NCBI RefSeq assembly: GCF_001403875.1 | Contig: NZ_LN884299.1 | Span: forward strand, 186,001-250,000 | DNA from: Paenibacillus ihumii | GTDB taxonomy: Bacteria > Bacillota > Bacilli > Paenibacillales > Paenibacillaceae | DNA length: 64,000 nucleotides | Direction: 5' to 3' | In this document: one piece after another, positions 27,889 to 37,051 of the stretch | Numbering within the stretch: the first letter of the stretch is position 1 | Layout: the number at the start of each line of letters is the position of its first letter | Made by a program: the position numbers and the translations under genes | Notes under the pieces: model-generated | The model's database searches: none | Seen by the model: the letters and a program-made list of their open reading frames with translations, nothing else | Told to the model about the DNA's origin: nothing

Positions 27889-28964
27889 GTCTTCCCCAGC
27901 TTCGCCTGGCCGGCCTTGAGCTGGGCCTCGCCCTCGCTCAGCTCGGCGCGGTTCTTCGCCAGCTCGCCCTTGCCGGCGGCCAGCTCCTTCGCCGCCTTGT
28001 CGAGCTCGGCCTGCCCCTTCGCCAGCTCGCGCTCCAGCTTGGCCGCGCCCTCCTCGTAGCTCCTGCGCCCCTCGTCCAGCTTCGCTTTCGCATCCGCGAG
28101 CTTCGTCTCGGCATCGGCCAGCTTGGCCTTGCCTTCCTCGATTTGGCGCTCGGCGTCATCGAGCTTCGCCTGGCCCTCGGCGCGCACCTCCTCGAGGCGC
28201 AGCTCCGGGCGGGCGGCTAACGCCTGCTCCAGAGCGGCTTTGAGCTGCTCCACCCGCTCATCGTATTCCGGCGTATAGGCTGTCATTCCCGAGGTGTCCT
28301 TCAAGCCGATGTAAGCTTCGGTAAATACCTCTAGGCTGAAGTCCTCCTCCGGAATAACGACAAAAGCATCCGCCGTCCCTTTGCCGATCCGGCTGGTGCC
28401 GCGGCCGCCCTTCTCGATATACTGCGGACTCTTCACCAGGCCGACGACCGTATAACTGGTGCGGTGGAACGAATCCTCCAGGCTGACATCCGGGTTCGGA
28501 TTGGTGAATGTGACCGTGTCTCCCAGCCCGAACGCCTTCATTATGCTGTGATGGGCGTCGATAGCAATTTCCCCCGGCGCCTCCGGCAGCCGCCCGGCAA
28601 CGACCTCATAGCCGTTCAATGCATGGTCTTTGGAATTAGAGAATACTTTGGCAATCAGTCCGCTGTCCCCGAGAAATACATCCCCGCTATATCCCGGCTG
28701 GACGACGCTTACTCCAGGCTGGTTCCGCAGAATTTCAAGATCTTCCTCCGTCAATCCGTAGGTTGACTGGACTTTAAGATCCATCAGCCGCAGCCTTTTG
28801 AAATAATGGTCGGCCGTATCCAGCATATCCGGCCCGGTGGCCTTAATGCCCGCAAAAAAGCCGACCCCCAACATGATAATGGCAAAAATCGATAAAAATC
28901 TCGCCTTCGTCTGCCAGATTTCGCGAAAAATATCACGCCATAACGCTTTTTTTCTCAATGTCAT
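27858..28964 (-). CDS. FtsX-family ABC transporter permease, N-terminal part (stop supplied by the adapter)
   Basis: The natural sequence runs to residue 358; the last residues (CLLYTSRGV) are adapter. An N-terminal membrane helix (FLSIFAIIMLGVGFFAGI) is followed by a MacB-like periplasmic-type domain, then a long Ala/Glu/Lys/Leu coiled coil (LDDAERQIEEGKAKLADAET). ATG 28964 follows AAGGGG and lies 7 bp after the ATPase stop, so the two form an operon. The coiled-coil region is internally repetitive at DNA level, which explains an assembly failure here. Confidence 0.9.
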   Translation of the reverse strand: MTLRKKALWRDIFREIWQTKARFLSIFAIIMLGVGFFAGIKATGPDMLDTADHYFKRLRLMDLKVQSTYGLTEEDLEILRNQPGVSVVQPGYSGDVFLGDSGLIAKVFSNSKDHALNGYEVVAGRLPEAPGEIAIDAHHSIMKAFGLGDTVTFTNPNPDVSLEDSFHRTSYTVVGLVKSPQYIEKGGRGTSRIGKGTADAFVVIPEEDFSLEVFTEAYIGLKDTSGMTAYTPEYDERVEQLKAALEQALAARPELRLEEVRAEGQAKLDDAERQIEEGKAKLADAETKLADAKAKLDEGRRSYEEGAAKLERELAKGQAELDKAAKELAAGKGELAKNRAELSEGEAQLKAGQAKLGKTCLLYTSRGV

Positions 28965-28971
28965 TTACCCC

Positions 28972-29673
28972 TTACCACTCGATCTCATCCACCGATACCG
29001 GATTCGGATTCAACGTGACGCGGCGAACCTTGGCATTGTTAATCTCAATTACCCGGTCGGCCATCGGCGCAATCGCCGAATTGTGGGTAATGACGATTAC
29101 GGTCGTTCCCGTACTGCGGCAGGTATCCTGCAGCAGCTTCAGCACCTGGCGCCCGGTGTTGTAGTCCAGAGCTCCTGTAGGCTCGTCGCACAACAGCAGC
29201 TTCGGCTGCTTGGCCAGCGCACGGGCGATCGCCACCCGCTGCTGCTCCCCGCCGGAGAGCTGGGCCGGAAAATTGTTCAGGCGTTCGCCCAGCCCCACAT
29301 CCCGCAGCACCTGCTCGGCATCGAGCGCCCGGGGCGATATTTGCGACGCCAGCTCTACATTTTCCTTAGCCGTCAAATTCGGCACTAAATTATAGAACTG
29401 GAACACAAACCCGACATCATGACGGCGATAGCCCGTCAGCTCCTTGCTGGTGTACTTGGCAATGTCCTTTCCATCGACGAGCACCTCGCCTTCATCCGCC
29501 GTATCCATCCCGCCGAGGATATTGAGCACCGTGGATTTCCCTGCCCCGCTTGGCCCCACGATTATAGCGAACTCACCCTTCTCGATCTCAAAAGTGATCC
29601 CGTCATTGGCGACGATCGTCGTCTCGCCCATTTGATAGCGCTTATATTCATTTCTGATCGTTACGAATGCCAT
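28972..29673 (-). CDS. MacB/LolD-type ABC transporter ATPase
   Basis: About 233 residues with Walker [12 protein letters not shown]-loop [21 protein letters not shown], signature [15 protein letters not shown], Walker [13 protein letters not shown] and switch ITHNS. This is the pattern of ATPases paired with FtsX permeases, including peptide-antibiotic sensing and lipoprotein/toxin exporters. ATG 29673 has AAGGTGG 8 bases upstream; a GTG at 29685 is an alternative. It is the first gene of a two-gene operon with the FtsX permease. Confidence 0.93.
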   Translation of the reverse strand: MAFVTIRNEYKRYQMGETTIVANDGITFEIEKGEFAIIVGPSGAGKSTVLNILGGMDTADEGEVLVDGKDIAKYTSKELTGYRRHDVGFVFQFYNLVPNLTAKENVELASQISPRALDAEQVLRDVGLGERLNNFPAQLSGGEQQRVAIARALAKQPKLLLCDEPTGALDYNTGRQVLKLLQDTCRSTGTTVIVITHNSAIAPMADRVIEINNAKVRRVTLNPNPVSVDEIEW

Positions 29674-30195
29674 CCTCCGTACCACCTTTTATCATGATGC
29701 GAACCCCTGCATTTTTCCTATTCTGCTCGCGCTTTATTCCCTTTGTACTTAGTGTATCACAACAAAAATGGCAAGCAAAAAAACTCAGGCAACCGATGTG
29801 AATATATATATTAAGCTCCTGTAAAAATATAATTCCACATCTAAAGAAGGCATAGGCTCCCCCTCCCTCAAGCACAAACAAAAGGGACGCTCTTTCCGTT
29901 CCCCATGTATTTATCGATTACCCTACGGAAAAATAAATCTAACTTTTTTCCCATCTGATCGCTCCACCGCCTAGGCTTCGGCGCACAGATCAAAGTGAAC
30001 AAATTTCAAGCTTCGACTTTCTTTTCTAGCCTTCAACAATCCTCTCCCCGCTAATAGTCCTATTACCCCCTTATTCTAGGAACATTGTGTATCTTGCTTT
30101 TGGCAGGGGGTGGGCATCCCTTCCTATATACAAAAAAAAAGGCAAGTTGCTACGATGTAAGCGTTGTCATAAAAATTCATAAAAGGAGAATGTCT
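29674..30195. other. 522-bp divergent intergenic region, no gene seen
   Basis: AT-rich upstream sequence of the ATPase-permease operon (left) and the chitinase gene (right). I see no credible gene or strong hairpin. Confidence 0.5.
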
Positions 30196-31464
30196 ATGCC
30201 CATGACTAAGTTCCCTCTGTCCTTCAAATGGTTGCGGCACAGCCTCTGTCTCACCCTAGGTGCCGCCCTCCTTGCCGCCCCCCTCTCTGTTTTCGCTGCA
30301 GAAACAACGGTACAAAATACCCGCACTGGTTTTACCTCTCATACTGGTTCACACTCACAGTCCCATGCTGCTGCCTATCCCAAGTTTACAGGAAGCCCTC
30401 TTGCCGTCGGCGAGCATCGCCTCTTGAGCCGCCAGGATCTCGTTCGGGAATGGGATGATGTCGACCCGGATTACTTGCCCGAAAAAGCGAGGGAGGCCGT
30501 AAAGGCACTTCTCCCGGAAAAAGATTTCGAGGAACTATTCCCTTACCGTCTCGGCTCTGAGGAATGGTTTAAGGTCGCTCAAGGCAAAGAGTATTACAAA
30601 GCGGACCAAAGTGATTATTTTTCCTACGATCATCTGATGGATGCCGTGACTGAAGTTTCAAACTTGAAAATAAAAATCGGCACCCGGGTGGGTACAGCTT
30701 CTCAAGAGATACATAGGCTAGATAAAGAAGCCAAGGTAGAAACGCTCGTTCTCCGATCCGCCGATTTTAATTCGGATGAGAACAGCCGCAAGCCCATCGA
30801 AACCGTGATCATTGATTTCGGTGCTTTTTTGAAGGAAGGATTCAAGAAAGACCGCAAGCGCGAGCTTGCAGCTTTCCTCGCCAACCTGTCTCATGAAACC
30901 GGCGGCGGGTGGACCGGCGCCCCAGGAGGAGAGCTGCGCTGGGGACTGTTCTGGAATGAGAACATTGCTGGCCGAACCGGCGCAAACATGGATGCGTTCG
31001 TTGACCCCGACAATGCCGCCTTGTTCCCGGGAACACCGAAAAAGCGCTATTATGGGAGAGGACCCATCATGCTTAGCTGGAATTTCAACTATGGGCTGTT
31101 CAGTTCTATCATTTACGGGGACAAAAGCGTTCTCCTAGATCACCCCGAACAAGTAGCGGAAGACGGGAAGCTTGGCTATATGACTGCAATCTTGTTCTGG
31201 ATGACCCCGCAGAATCCTAAGCCTTCCGCTCATGACGTTATGGTCGGAAGATGGAAGCCAAATGCTGAAGAAAAGTTAAAGGGCCTTGAGAAGCCTGGAT
31301 TCGGGGTAACGATCATAGTTTTGAATGGCCTTGAAGCCAATCTAGGCGAGACCGAGGGCAGTCCGGTGCTGCGCCGCGCGGGCCATTACCGCGAAATTAC
31401 GCAGCGGATGGGCGTCGATATCTCTGACGAAAAAATTGACACCTTAAATATGAAGCCCTTTTAG
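30196..31464 (+). CDS. Secreted glycoside hydrolase family 19 chitinase
   Basis: About 422 residues. A signal peptide (basic start, hydrophobic LCLTLGAALLAAPLSVF, then AxA before ETTV) leads to a His/Ser-rich stretch and a GH19 catalytic domain in the C-terminal half: FLANLSHETGGGW with the likely acid Glu, LRWGLFWNEN with a second Glu, and YYGRGPIMLSWNFNYG, the family signature. GH19 enzymes cleave chitin by an inverting mechanism. ATG 30196 has GGAG 7 bases upstream; an ATG at 30190 is too close to it. The N-terminal 150 residues are not a carbohydrate-binding module I recognise. A terminator follows. Confidence 0.92.
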   Translation: MPMTKFPLSFKWLRHSLCLTLGAALLAAPLSVFAAETTVQNTRTGFTSHTGSHSQSHAAAYPKFTGSPLAVGEHRLLSRQDLVREWDDVDPDYLPEKAREAVKALLPEKDFEELFPYRLGSEEWFKVAQGKEYYKADQSDYFSYDHLMDAVTEVSNLKIKIGTRVGTASQEIHRLDKEAKVETLVLRSADFNSDENSRKPIETVIIDFGAFLKEGFKKDRKRELAAFLANLSHETGGGWTGAPGGELRWGLFWNENIAGRTGANMDAFVDPDNAALFPGTPKKRYYGRGPIMLSWNFNYGLFSSIIYGDKSVLLDHPEQVAEDGKLGYMTAILFWMTPQNPKPSAHDVMVGRWKPNAEEKLKGLEKPGFGVTIIVLNGLEANLGETEGSPVLRRAGHYREITQRMGVDISDEKIDTLNMKPF

Positions 31465-31489
31465 GGTTGGAGATATGGTATGAAAAAGG

Positions 31490-31530
31490 GGACAAGGAAG
31501 ATGGGCAGCACCATCTCCTTGTCCTCTTCC
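31490..31530 (+). terminator. Terminator after the chitinase gene
   Basis: GGACAAGGAAGATGG (31490-31504) pairs with CCATCTCCTTGTCC (31511-31524) with one mismatch/bulge. TCTTCCTTTT follows. Confidence 0.8.
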
Positions 31531-31770
31531 TTTTACATTCACCTGAGTTCAGATCCCCTTCCTTTTCCCCTTGCACTATCTCCTTCTCATGAAAGGTTTC
31601 CGAATTCCTACGGAGAACAACATTTTATCAAACCAATAATATTTCTGAATAAGTAAACAAATTTATTCCAAAACAGAGCATATCGTGTTCAAATCCTATA
31701 AATTCAATACTAAAAAGTGCATGTAAACCCAGGACTCTCTCCATTTATAATTTCATTAACATTTGAAACA

Positions 31771-31787
31771 TGTTAACTAATATGACA
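31771..31787. promoter_or_regulatory. GlnR/TnrA-type box upstream of amt
   Basis: TGTTAACTAATATGACA fits the GlnR/TnrA consensus TGTNAN7TNACA exactly. It ends 19 bp before the chosen amt start and overlaps a possible upstream ATG. That position suits repression or roadblock; the usual activating TnrA site would lie further upstream. The sequence match is direct, the binding inferred. Confidence 0.55.
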
Positions 31788-31805
31788 TTAGAGGAGTGGG
31801 GAAAC

Positions 31806-33170
31806 ATGATGGAGATTGGATTTAACTCGTTATTCGTATTTCTGGCTGCAATGCTGGTCTTTTTTATGCAAGCCGGGTTTGCTTTGCTGGAAGCCGGTAA
31901 CGTCAGAATGAAGAATGCCGGTCATGTTGCCGGAAAGACGATGCTTACGCTGGGCGTAGCTATCCTCTCATGGTGGGCTTTGGGGTTTGGCTTCGCCTTT
32001 GGCGATGGAAACAGCTTCTTGGGGACAACGGGTTTTCTATTCGGCGGAGAAGGAGATATCGGTTCGTTTAGCGTGCTGGCGGATATCGGCGTCCCGCTCG
32101 ACCTGATGTTTTTGTTCCAAATGGCTTTTGCGGCGGTTTCGCTGGCTATCGCCTGTGGAGGGATGGCCGAACGGGCGAAGCTCAGCGTATATATCGTGTT
32201 CGGGGCGATCTTTACGGTAATTATTTATCCGATCGTCACCCACTGGGTTTGGGGCGGCGGCTGGCTGGGCAGCCTCGGGATGCAGGACTATGCCGGATCT
32301 ACCGTGGTTCATTTGACGGGGGCAACCGCTGCTCTGGCCGCAACGATCCTGCTCAAGCCTCGCCTGCGCAAATACGACAAAGACGGAAAGCCGAACAGTA
32401 TTCCAGGACACAACCAAGTCATTACCGTGCTGGGAGTCATCATTTTGTGGATCGGCTGGTTTGGCTTTAATCCGGGCAGTGCTTTAACTCCGCTAAACGG
32501 TGGTTTTTTCGGGTACGTGCTTGTGACGACAAACCTGGCTGCTGCCGCTGGCGGGATCGCCGCCCTGCTCATTTCGTGGGTCGTTCGCGGCAAGTCGGAT
32601 ATTCCAAGCATGTTAAACGGTATATTAGGCGCGCTAGTTGCCATTACAGGGGCTTGTGCATTCGTCGATACCTGGGCCTCCATCCTAATTGGTGCGGTAG
32701 CGGGGATCATTACCTTTTTTACAGGAAGATGGATTGAACGGGCAGGCATTGACGATCCGATCGCTGCGGCCTCAGTACACGGTATTGCCGGAGTATGGGG
32801 AGCTATCTCTACAGGGCTGTTCGCCACTCCGGAGCTAGCAGGAATCACAGGAATAGGTCAGCCCGGTCTGTTCTACGGCGGCGGCTTGGGACAATTGGGC
32901 GTACAAATTCTCGGCGTCGTCGGCACATTTGCGTTCGTCTTCATCCTCTCCTTCTCCATTCTGTGGGCCATGAAGAAGCTGATGGGGCTGCGCGTAACCA
33001 AAGAAGAAGAGGTGATGGGCCTCGACCTGAGCGAGCATGGAACTTATGGTTATCCGGAGCATATGAAATGGAGAATGAAAACGACAGGCGGCTCGCCTGT
33101 TAAGGATAGAGAGAACGATGGGAATGCGGGCCAGGACCTGCTGGTAACGCGATCTGCGGCGACGGAGTGA
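31806..33170 (+). CDS. amt: Ammonium transporter (Amt family)
   Basis: This 454-residue membrane protein has about eleven helices (FVFLAAMLVFFMQAGFALLE, then many others) and the family signatures DLMFLFQMAFAAVSLAIACG, DYAGSTVVHLTGATAAL and DDPIAAASVHGIAGVWG, with the twin pore histidines (VVHLTG and SVHGIAG). It moves ammonium across the cytoplasmic membrane. ATG 31806 follows GAGGAGTGGGGAAAC. No glnK gene follows; a terminator lies at 33187. The C-terminal tail after KWRMKTTGGS is polar. A decayed copy of its 3' part occurs at 35737-36010. Confidence 0.95.
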   Translation: MMEIGFNSLFVFLAAMLVFFMQAGFALLEAGNVRMKNAGHVAGKTMLTLGVAILSWWALGFGFAFGDGNSFLGTTGFLFGGEGDIGSFSVLADIGVPLDLMFLFQMAFAAVSLAIACGGMAERAKLSVYIVFGAIFTVIIYPIVTHWVWGGGWLGSLGMQDYAGSTVVHLTGATAALAATILLKPRLRKYDKDGKPNSIPGHNQVITVLGVIILWIGWFGFNPGSALTPLNGGFFGYVLVTTNLAAAAGGIAALLISWVVRGKSDIPSMLNGILGALVAITGACAFVDTWASILIGAVAGIITFFTGRWIERAGIDDPIAAASVHGIAGVWGAISTGLFATPELAGITGIGQPGLFYGGGLGQLGVQILGVVGTFAFVFILSFSILWAMKKLMGLRVTKEEEVMGLDLSEHGTYGYPEHMKWRMKTTGGSPVKDRENDGNAGQDLLVTRSAATE

Positions 33171-33186
33171 ATAAGAGGGGATTTTG

Positions 33187-33208
33187 GAGGGCTTTGGCCC
33201 TCTTTTTT
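33187..33208 (+). terminator. Terminator after amt
   Basis: GAGGGC and GCCCTC arms with a TTTG loop are followed by TTTTTT. Confidence 0.85.
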
Positions 33209-33452
33209 ATAAGCTGTCGGATACTAAATGGAATACCTGTATCTAATTATGCTCTAAACGAAAGCTCCAAGAGATTAGATGGATTTTACGTACCTAAAAT
33301 TAAGAATCCAGCCTATGATGGGCAGTTCCCATTTTCTAACGACATGAAATACATTTAAATCTACTTCCCCTCCTTGGTCATAAAAACTAACTACTATAAC
33401 GGTTCAACCCCCTAAGTTTGGACACTTTCCACATCATACTTAGGAAATCACA

Positions 33453-34379
33453 TTATAGCGCAATTTTCTTTGGGTTAATCAAGCCCGCGGTGACTAAACG
33501 CAAGTATTCCTTGGGCGGCCAATCGTAGAGACTGCCGTGGATGCGTTCTGTGTTGTAGTATCGAATAAATCGGTCGACCACTGCAAAAGCCTCTTCGTAG
33601 GTTTCAAAACAATTCCGCTGGTAGCATTCTTGCTCTACAATGCTGTGGTACGACTCAATAAAAGCATTCTTGTTTGGCGTTTGGTTGGGGATCCTTTCAT
33701 GCTCTAACCCCGCTTGCTCGCAAAAGGCATGGAACGCTTTGCTAATGAACTGCGGCCCATTATCCGTCCGGATCACCAACTTGTGTTCTTGTTCGTGGAT
33801 TCTACGTTTAAAAAGCGCCTTCTGGATCGTACGCAAAATGTCTTCTGTGCTGCAGACCTTTCCACGGTAATGGGCGACAATGCTCCGGTCAAACACGTCA
33901 ATGATGCTGGCCAGGTAGAAATGTCGGCGTTTGCCGGCTACGTAACCATACTTAATATCCATTTGCCATAGCTGGTTTGGTCCGCTCACAATACGGTTAT
34001 TGGCGAGCTTTTTAGGTACGGGGTTTTTCAACTCTCGCTGTGGATGGAGAATCCCCATTTCTTTGCAGAGACGGTAGGTCTTCTTTTTGTTAATAATTAG
34101 CCGGTATTTTCGCCGCAACAACGTCGTCAGCTTCCGATAGCCGAAGGCAGCGTTAAGGCCTTGAATCAAGCGTCTGAGGTATCCTTTAATGCGAGCATCT
34201 CCTACCTTTTTTCCATCCTTGTCATAGGAGAAGCCTGGAACAGGCCGACCGCTGCTGACTGGCTGCTGGCGTTCAGGATGCTTTAGGCGATAGTAGTAAC
34301 TTGAACGTGGGACTCCACATAGAAGGAGCACCTTTTGAACGGGATACCCTTGCTGAATCCAATAGATAGCTACTTCCAA
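33453..34379 (-). CDS. IS3-family transposase OrfB (DDE integrase core)
   Basis: 308 residues containing an HTH_21 region, then the rve integrase core: LWQMDIKYG (first Asp), LVIRTDNGPQFIS (second Asp) and NAFIESYHSIVEQE (catalytic Glu). The listed start is TTG, but in this family OrfB is normally made as an OrfAB fusion. The minus-strand sequence GTAAAAAAAAAG (nine As) just before the OrfA stop is a classical -1 slippery site, and the OrfB frame is -1 to OrfA, so the fusion is likely. Confidence 0.92.
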   Translation of the reverse strand: MEVAIYWIQQGYPVQKVLLLCGVPRSSYYYRLKHPERQQPVSSGRPVPGFSYDKDGKKVGDARIKGYLRRLIQGLNAAFGYRKLTTLLRRKYRLIINKKKTYRLCKEMGILHPQRELKNPVPKKLANNRIVSGPNQLWQMDIKYGYVAGKRRHFYLASIIDVFDRSIVAHYRGKVCSTEDILRTIQKALFKRRIHEQEHKLVIRTDNGPQFISKAFHAFCEQAGLEHERIPNQTPNKNAFIESYHSIVEQECYQRNCFETYEEAFAVVDRFIRYYNTERIHGSLYDWPPKEYLRLVTAGLINPKKIAL

Positions 34380-34693
34380 TCGGGATACTTTTTTTTTACC
34401 AGGTCTCGTAGAATGCTGTTCTCGAGCTCTTTTTCGCCTAGTAGCTTCATGGCATCGTTGTATTTCTTCTCTAGTTCCTTGAAATTGGCTGCATCCTGCT
34501 TCATTTTTTCTGCATCGTTTTGCTTCTTTTTCATAAGGTCACCCACCTCATCTTGATACTGGCGAACCCACTGGCTTAACGTTCTAGGAGACATTCCATG
34601 CTTCCGGGCTACTATCTCCGTCCGATAACCCGAGAGCACCTCTACCACAAGCTCCTTCTTCGTTTCATTGGGGCACCTAAATCGTCTTTTCAT
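34370..34693 (-). CDS. IS3-family transposase OrfA (helix-turn-helix)
   Basis: 107 residues with KKELVVEVLSGYRTEIVARKHGMSPRTLSQWVRQY, the HTH that binds IS ends, and a C-terminal leucine-rich coiled coil (LEKKYNDAMKLLGEKELENS). ATG 34693 has GAGGAG 9 bases upstream; longer frames reach into the terminal inverted repeat. It ends in the A9 slippery stretch, overlapping OrfB by 10 bp. Confidence 0.9.
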   Translation of the reverse strand: MKRRFRCPNETKKELVVEVLSGYRTEIVARKHGMSPRTLSQWVRQYQDEVGDLMKKKQNDAEKMKQDAANFKELEKKYNDAMKLLGEKELENSILRDLVKKKYPDWK

Positions 34694-34790
34694 GGATTCT
34701 AACTCCTCACTCATTTTAGTGTATCTGAGGTGGATTAGAGTGTCCAATTGGATTAGGGGGCTAAATAGATAAATCCATTTATATCAGTCG

Positions 34791-34876
34791 AACTATTAAT
34801 ATGAGCGCTAAGGCAAGTGCGTGAGATGTGCCCGATTCAGCTATTGCTCCTTAATTTACTAACCATATTAATAGTT
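34791..34876. repeat. 86-bp segment bounded by 13-bp perfect inverted repeats
   Basis: AACTATTAATATG (34791-34803) and CATATTAATAGTT (34864-34876) are perfect complements. They are just outside the IS3 element. It may be a small MITE-like element or a hairpin. No target duplication is visible. Confidence 0.45.
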
Positions 34877-34890
34877 GAATTAGCGGTAGA

Positions 34891-35674
34891 TCACCGATTC
34901 CCTGGAATCTCCTGAATGATATCGGAATAAAGAGAAAGGGGGGTTATAAAGCCCGGAGATTCCTCTCCTTCATAATAGCCCGTTATTGATGTTCCATCTC
35001 CCAGTGCAACAAAAGATACCGGGTTGCCAAAGGGAGGACCATAATACTGCTGCATTAAGGGCTCTCCATAAAATTCAATGTTACCTGCCTTATATAAAAA
35101 ATCCGAACGCGCCCCGGATAAAAATTGTGCAATAAGCCTAGCCTCTCCATTTTTAATTTCTACGAATGAAGTAGTATTCCGATCATCGAATTGATACATA
35201 TCTGCTCTTCCTGATATAAAAACATACCCATGATTAGGCCTTGTTGGAAAGCCCAATACTTTAAAATCAGACCTGATCGGCAGGGCAATAGCTGCTTTAC
35301 GTGCGGCCTGCAAATTCTCCTACTCGATTAGTGATGGATCAAACTCATACTCTGGCGAATTGATAAAAAACCATCTTGCGAATCGTTTCATACTCCACCT
35401 TGTAGTCAAAAGCTTCCGAAATGAAACGAAGGGGAACCAACAAATAATTCTGGTCGAAAACAGGCGAGACATCCGTTAAAATGAATTCCCCATTGACAAC
35501 CATTTCTACGGGAGTTTGAAACTCTTCAGAATTGTTGGCAGCAAAAGCATGGGACGACCAAATCCATCCACACATGAATACAAGGAGTGACAAGACTACT
35601 CTACTTTTTAATCCCCTAACCTTTCCATAACTATTCATGTGCGCCAGTGAGAAATTTTTAATAACATCAGACAA
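34891..35674 (-). pseudogene. Secreted stalk-domain (copper amine oxidase N-like) protein, frameshifted
   Basis: The 5' part (35345-35674, TTG 35674 after GGGAGG) has a signal peptide (VVLSLLVFMCGWIWSSHAFA) and a copper amine oxidase N-like repeat (VEMVVNGEFILTDVSPVFDQ, LLVPLRFISEAFDYKVEY). The frame stops at 35345. A second open frame (34891-35313) continues with about 140 residues of a beta-rich domain ending IIQEIPGNR. The domain boundary and the missing start of the second part point to a single decayed gene, though two separate genes cannot be excluded. Confidence 0.65.
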
Positions 35675-35736
35675 GAAAAAACCTCCCTAAATTTATTTAA
35701 AAAGGCGAAAACTTCCTGTGTTTTTATACGTTCTGT

Positions 35737-36010
35737 GACCATGAGTTGTTTCTAGAGTTAAACAATATTGCCAGGGATATAGGTGACTTTCTCCACAGGC
35801 CTATTCGCTACGACACGGCCGGTGGAGACGATCGAGGTCGGCCAGAATTATTCTATAACGACAGTTAAGGCAACTAGCTTACAGGCCTGCGATCATGGTT
35901 CCTATGGTTGATCCTAAGCATATGAAATGAAATTGAAAACAACGGCAGTTCGTCCGTAAAATATTTTAGAGAATGATGAACAGCGAGGGAATAAACGCTT
36001 TGCGATAATC
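35737..36010 (+). pseudogene. Degraded 3' fragment of an ammonium transporter gene
   Basis: The stretch aligns by eye with the end of the intact amt gene: CCACAGGCCTATTCGCTACG against CTACAGGGCTGTTCGCCACT, and GGTTGATCCTAAGCATATGA against GGTTATCCGGAGCATATGAA. Translation gives STGLFAT and DHGSYG in place of STGLFAT and EHGTYG. Internal deletions and stops show that it is dead. It implies a former second amt copy or a local duplication. Confidence 0.7.
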
Positions 36011-36320
36011 GGTAAAGCAATAGAGGTTGAAAAGAGCTTCGGTATCCTTTGAGTTTTTTAAGGAGATGCATTAAAATGGGATAAAATAACAGAAGGGCCG
36101 CTAGATTTAGGTGACTGTTGCAAGATTATTTGGCTGTTTGTTTTCATTCGAAAAGATTATTATTCGATATTTATCGATAATTTTTACAATTTATAGATGG
36201 TGTAAGGAGACTTTAACTTATTTTACAACTCCCCTGCTAGATCAGTTCTTCCTTTTCTATAGTCATTTTCTTCATATAAACCCGTAGAAAAAATTCAAAT
36301 AACATGAAAGGAGTACATAA

Positions 36321-36521
36321 ATGAATAGAATAATGCTTACATTCTGGGGAATCGTCTTTATTGGTACAGTTATAATTGTTACGATTTTTGTGAATAAAGC
36401 ACATATTCAGAACCAAGAGTTTGCAGATAAGCTAGCAATGGATTGTAAAGAAGCTGGTGGAGTTCCTGAGATGCAGAACACTTGGACAGGTATTGGAGTC
36501 AAAGTAACTTGTAAACTATAA
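36321..36521 (+). CDS. Small membrane-anchored protein
   Basis: 66 residues starting MNRIMLTFWGIVFIGTVIIV: a single N-terminal membrane helix followed by a short polar domain with two cysteines (MDCKEAGG, VKVTCKL) that could form a disulfide outside the cell. AAAGGAG lies 9 bases before the ATG, so it is probably expressed. I do not recognise the family. It lies in an AT-rich stretch among decayed elements. Confidence 0.65.
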   Translation: MNRIMLTFWGIVFIGTVIIVTIFVNKAHIQNQEFADKLAMDCKEAGGVPEMQNTWTGIGVKVTCKL

Positions 36522-36547
36522 GTAACGTGTGGATTGTTAACAGTAAA

Positions 36548-37010
36548 TCAGACAGCTTTTTTAAGGGCTTCCTTACGATACTGAACGGGCGTCATGTATC
36601 CCAGTGTTCCGTAAATCCGATGCTTGTTGAAGTAGTTGACGTATCGTTTGTTCCAATTCCAGATGATGCATGCTTTGAAAGCTCATCTGGTGGACGAACT
36701 CCGTTTTCATGATTTTGTACGTGGCTTTTGCAACAGCGTTGTCATAGGGACAGCCCTTCATGCTGAGAGATCGACCAATCCAAAGGTCTCAAGAAGCTGT
36801 CCTCTTTTCATTTTTAAACTTACTGCCGCGGTCCGAATGAAACTATTGAATATGACGCAGATCGTCCTCTACTGTAGCAAAGGCAAGCGAAATCAAAGCA
36901 GCATTCTTACTTGGACCTGCACTATGTCCCATGATCTCCGATTAAACAAGTCGATAAGCACACAAATGTAGTGCCACCTGCCTTGAATTACGCGGTGGAG
37001 TAAATCGGGG
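36548..37010 (-). pseudogene. Decayed IS3-family transposase OrfB fragment
   Basis: Across all three minus-strand frames the pieces HYICVLIDLFNREIMGHSAG, FHSDRG, MKGCPYDNAVAKATYKIMKT and YMTPVQYRKEALKK appear in the order found in IS150-like OrfB, but with several frameshifts and stops. It abuts the trailer end of CRISPR array 1. It is not closely related to the intact IS3 element at 33404. Confidence 0.8.
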
Positions 37011-37051
37011 GATATGGTAGTACATATTTTTTGGAATGAAGGTAGTTCTTT

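Larger units (their letters stand above)
33404..34765 (-). mobile_element. IS3-family insertion sequence with orfA and orfB
   Basis: Two overlapping transposase frames are bounded by imperfect inverted ends. CCCCCTAAGTTTGGACACT begins at 33408 on the left, and the right end reads inward CCCCCTAATCCAATTGGACACT from about 34762. No clear target-site duplication is visible, so the exact ends are approximate. Both ORFs appear intact, so the element may still be mobile. Confidence 0.85.

Noticed and set aside
33167..33358. 63-residue frame after amt
   Set aside because: It overlaps the amt stop and the terminator, and its sequence belongs to a dispersed short-repeat type.
35874..36071. 65-residue minus-strand frame
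   Set aside because: No ribosome site, and it overlaps the amt remnant read on the plus strand.
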